Positions 43,363-45,416 of a stretch of DNA of 45,416 nucleotides are shown here, piece by piece. How positions within the stretch are numbered: position 1 is the first letter of the stretch; every line of letters starts with the position of its first letter. Location: assembly GCA_021785695.1 (NCBI GenBank), contig JAJYEQ010000013.1:1-45416 (forward strand), given 5' to 3'. The notes under the pieces were generated by a model. That model was not told where the DNA came from and made no database searches. It worked only from the letters and a program-made list of their open reading frames with translations. The position numbers and the translations under genes were made by a program. The stretch comes from Actinomycetes bacterium. Lineage in GTDB: Bacteria; Actinomycetota; Acidimicrobiia; Acidimicrobiales; RAAP-2.

Positions 43363-44939
43363 ATGCGTACCTCCTGAGTCAAAGTCAAGACTTCGACTTC
43401 GGCGTGACTCTTCCCCCCAACCACGAAGATCTCTTCCAGGATCTGGAACTCCCTACCCTGCTCCAGGCGATGGCCCTCGGCGACAAGTTCCTCCTCGAGG
43501 TATCCATGCGAGTCCTGTTGGCTAGCGTCGACGACCCAGCGACCATCTTGTACCGCCAGCACGTCCTGGCCGACTGCATCGCTGAGCCCGCGATTGTTAG
43601 AGAGATGTACGCCATCGCCGTGGGCGCGCTGGAGGATAAGCGAGGCATCTGGGGCTACAGCTCCCAAAATCCCTCATCGATCCTTTCTGCTGCGGTCAAC
43701 CAACTCGAAGCTGCCGTCCTCCGCCTCAAAGATCTGCGCAAGCTGGCCGATGAGCACGGGGCCAAGTTTCGTTCTGCAGGCTTGACGACGCTCGTGCGCA
43801 CCTTGCAGCGGGAGCTGGACGACGGGTACTTCGAGACCATCAGCCACCACTTGAAGATGCTCCGCTTCCGCGACGGCGTGCTGATTAGCGCCGGCCTCGA
43901 CCGGGACAACAGCGGGATCGATTTCGTTCTCCGCTCGTCGGGCAACGGCAAGCTCAGCTGGAAGGAACGCCTGGGCATCGGTCCGCGCTCCTCGTGCTCC
44001 TTTACCATCCCACCGCGCGATGAAGCGGGAGCGCAAGCTCTATCGGACCTCACTAGTCGAGGGATCAACCTCGTCGCCAACGCCGCGGCGCAGTCCGCCG
44101 ACCACATCTTCAGCTACTTCACCATGCTCCGGGCGGAGTTGGGCTTCTATGTGAGCTGTCTCAACCTTCGGGACCGCCTCGTGGCACAGGGTCAGGCAAC
44201 CGCGTTTCCTGAACCGTCACCGCGGCGACCACTCCAATTCTCCTCCACCGGCCTGTGCGACGCCTGCCTTGCACTACAGGCTGAGAACCGTGTTGTTGGC
44301 AACGATATCGATGCTGACGGTAAGTCGATGGTCATCGTCACGGGAGCGAATTCCGGTGGGAAGTCCACTTTCCTGCGAAGCGTAGGCCTGGCCCAGCTCA
44401 TGATGCAGTGCGGCATGTTCGTGACGGCGGACGCCTATCAGGCGAGCGTGTGCGATGGGGTCTTCACCCACTTCATCCGCGAGGAGGACTCCTCCATGAC
44501 CAGCGGGCGCCTCGACGAAGAGCTGAGCCGCATGAGCGCGATCGCCGAACAGATCCGTCCACACTGCCTGATGCTCTTCAACGAGTCCTTCGCCGCCACC
44601 AATGAGCGGGAGGGGTCTGAAATCGGGCGCCAAGTCGTCCGTGCTCTTCTGGAGGCGGAGATCAGGGTGTTCTTCGTCACCCACCAGTTCGATTTCGCCG
44701 AGAGCTTCCACAACTTGTATGCCGAGTCCACTCTGTTCCTGCGGGCCGAGCGCCTGGCCGACGGCCGGCGCACCTACAAGCTCGTCGAGGCCGAGCCGCT
44801 ACCCACCAGCTTCGGCCAAGACCTCTACTACCGCCTCGGCGGGTGGCTGGACGACGATCACGCTTTGGGGTCGGCGAGCATTGAGGGGGCCCAGGTGAGC
44901 AACCTTCACAGCGACACCTCGGTCAAACCGGTGCAATGA
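43359..44939 (+). CDS. MutS-type ATPase B, no mismatch-recognition domain
   Basis: The 526-residue protein has a core/lever-like helical region (DDPATILYRQHVLADCIAEP, same layout as in protein A) and a MutS domain V. Walker A is GANSGGKST (329-337), the signature is HFIREEDSSMTSGRLDEEL, and Walker B is LMLFNESFAATNEREGSEIG with Asn408-Glu409. FFVTHQFDFAESF is the His switch. It differs strongly from protein A, so the two are not a recent duplication and a heterodimer is likely, by analogy with MutS dimers. No mismatch-binding Phe-x-Glu domain is present. The stop is followed by AGGAGG and the enolase fragment. Confidence 0.88.
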   Translation: MNAYLLSQSQDFDFGVTLPPNHEDLFQDLELPTLLQAMALGDKFLLEVSMRVLLASVDDPATILYRQHVLADCIAEPAIVREMYAIAVGALEDKRGIWGYSSQNPSSILSAAVNQLEAAVLRLKDLRKLADEHGAKFRSAGLTTLVRTLQRELDDGYFETISHHLKMLRFRDGVLISAGLDRDNSGIDFVLRSSGNGKLSWKERLGIGPRSSCSFTIPPRDEAGAQALSDLTSRGINLVANAAAQSADHIFSYFTMLRAELGFYVSCLNLRDRLVAQGQATAFPEPSPRRPLQFSSTGLCDACLALQAENRVVGNDIDADGKSMVIVTGANSGGKSTFLRSVGLAQLMMQCGMFVTADAYQASVCDGVFTHFIREEDSSMTSGRLDEELSRMSAIAEQIRPHCLMLFNESFAATNEREGSEIGRQVVRALLEAEIRVFFVTHQFDFAESFHNLYAESTLFLRAERLADGRRTYKLVEAEPLPTSFGQDLYYRLGGWLDDDHALGSASIEGAQVSNLHSDTSVKPVQ

Positions 44940-44956
44940 GGAGGAAGGTGCGGTCG

Positions 44957-45400
44957 ATGGATTATCAGGTCACGGCGCTACGAGCGCTGGAGGTCCTCGA
45001 CTCGCGGGGCCGCCCGACGCTCGAGGTGCGCGTTGAGGTCGACGGATCAGCGGTTGGGGTTGCTGCTGTGCCCTCGGGCGCGTCCAAGGGGACCCAGGAG
45101 GCGGCCGAGCGCCGCGACGGGGACCCAGACCGCTACCGGGGAGACGGGGTGCGCACCGTGGTAGCCAGCATTGAAGGAGAGATCGCCGACGCCATCGTTG
45201 GCCGGAGCTGGGCCTCGCTCGAAGAGCTCGATGTCGCCCTCTGCGCGTTGGATGGCACAGCAAACAAGGAACGCCTCGGCGCCAATGCCACTGGGTTCAA
45301 CCGGTGGAAGCAACACTTGCCTATTGCAGAGAGCGTAGGTGTGCGTCGAGTGCCTCGGCGGGAGTTCGCCAACCGAGGGTCTTTCGAGGTCGCGTGTTGA
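44957..45400 (+). pseudogene. eno: Enolase N-terminal domain, truncated
   Basis: The first about 115 residues match the enolase N-terminal domain: ALEVLDSRGRPTLEVRVEVDG, AAVPSGASKGTQEAAERRDGD (with the S-G-A-S loop), and LDGTANKERLGANAT. The usual I-L-x-V-S-x-A-x-x-x-A-A continuation and the catalytic barrel are missing; an unrelated 30-residue tail leads to TGA at 45398-45400. AGGAGG lies 9 bases before the ATG, 17 bases after the MutS-type B stop, so it is in the operon and may still be translated. An alternative ATG at 44936 overlaps that stop. The rest of the gene, if any, would lie past the window edge. Confidence 0.72.
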
Positions 45401-45416
45401 GGGTGTGAGCCACGGC

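Overview
This is a high-GC chromosomal window from an actinobacterium. The Acidimicrobiia or a nearby deep lineage is plausible, but that is inference. The phylum call rests on a mycobacterial-type SOS mutasome (imuA'-imuB-dnaE2) with a CGAAC-N4-GTTCG LexA box, a Ddn/DUF385-type F420-dependent protein, two PIG-L/LmbE deacetylases of the mycothiol-related family, frequent GTG starts, and strong G/C at third codon positions across most of the window.

Layout. 1-0.8 kb: the end of an IS21-like element that has cut the 3' end of a Clp_N-domain gene, which lies downstream of a small HTH gene with twin operators. 0.9-2.0 kb: YceI protein and F420-dependent reductase. 2.1-7.1 kb: a branched-chain amino-acid/amide type ABC importer (livGFHM plus binding protein). 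7.1-8.1 kb: a 499-bp tandem duplication that includes the 3' end of the next gene. 8.0-13.6 kb: an SRAP (YedK/HMCES) gene divergent from the SOS-controlled mutasome. 13.6-16.8 kb: nucleotidyltransferase, FabH, hotdog thioesterase, threonine aldolase. 16.9-20.1 kb: a soluble PRC/MgtE-N/CBS protein next to an NRAMP-like transporter with Mg-type (NRMT-like) site residues. 20.2-26.2 kb: two LmbE deacetylases, a NitT/TauT-type ABC importer, a ribokinase-like kinase and a nucleoside hydrolase, probably one salvage operon. 26.2-28.8 kb: ahcY and ychF. 28.9-30.6 kb: secreted proteins, including a seven-repeat propeller. 30.7-32.5 kb: a TetR regulator divergent from a glutaredoxin-thioredoxin reductase fusion. 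32.5-36.7 kb: metX and metY behind an ABC-F gene. 36.9-40.2 kb: secreted barrel-like protein, small protein, aminotransferase, thioesterase-like protein.

From about 40.2 kb to the right end the character changes. GC is visibly lower and codon use more relaxed. A roughly 950-bp stretch has no recognisable gene. It is followed by a tightly overlapped operon: a frameshifted inorganic pyrophosphatase gene, two different MutS-type ATPases that both lack mismatch-recognition domains and both have Asn-Glu in place of the Walker B Asp-Glu, and a truncated enolase. This is the strongest candidate for an undescribed system in the window.

Shared themes: DNA damage tolerance (SRAP plus mutasome), methionine/SAH metabolism (metX, metY, ahcY), Mg2+ transport, and salvage of ribosides. 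All family assignments were made by reading motifs by eye; no database search was run.
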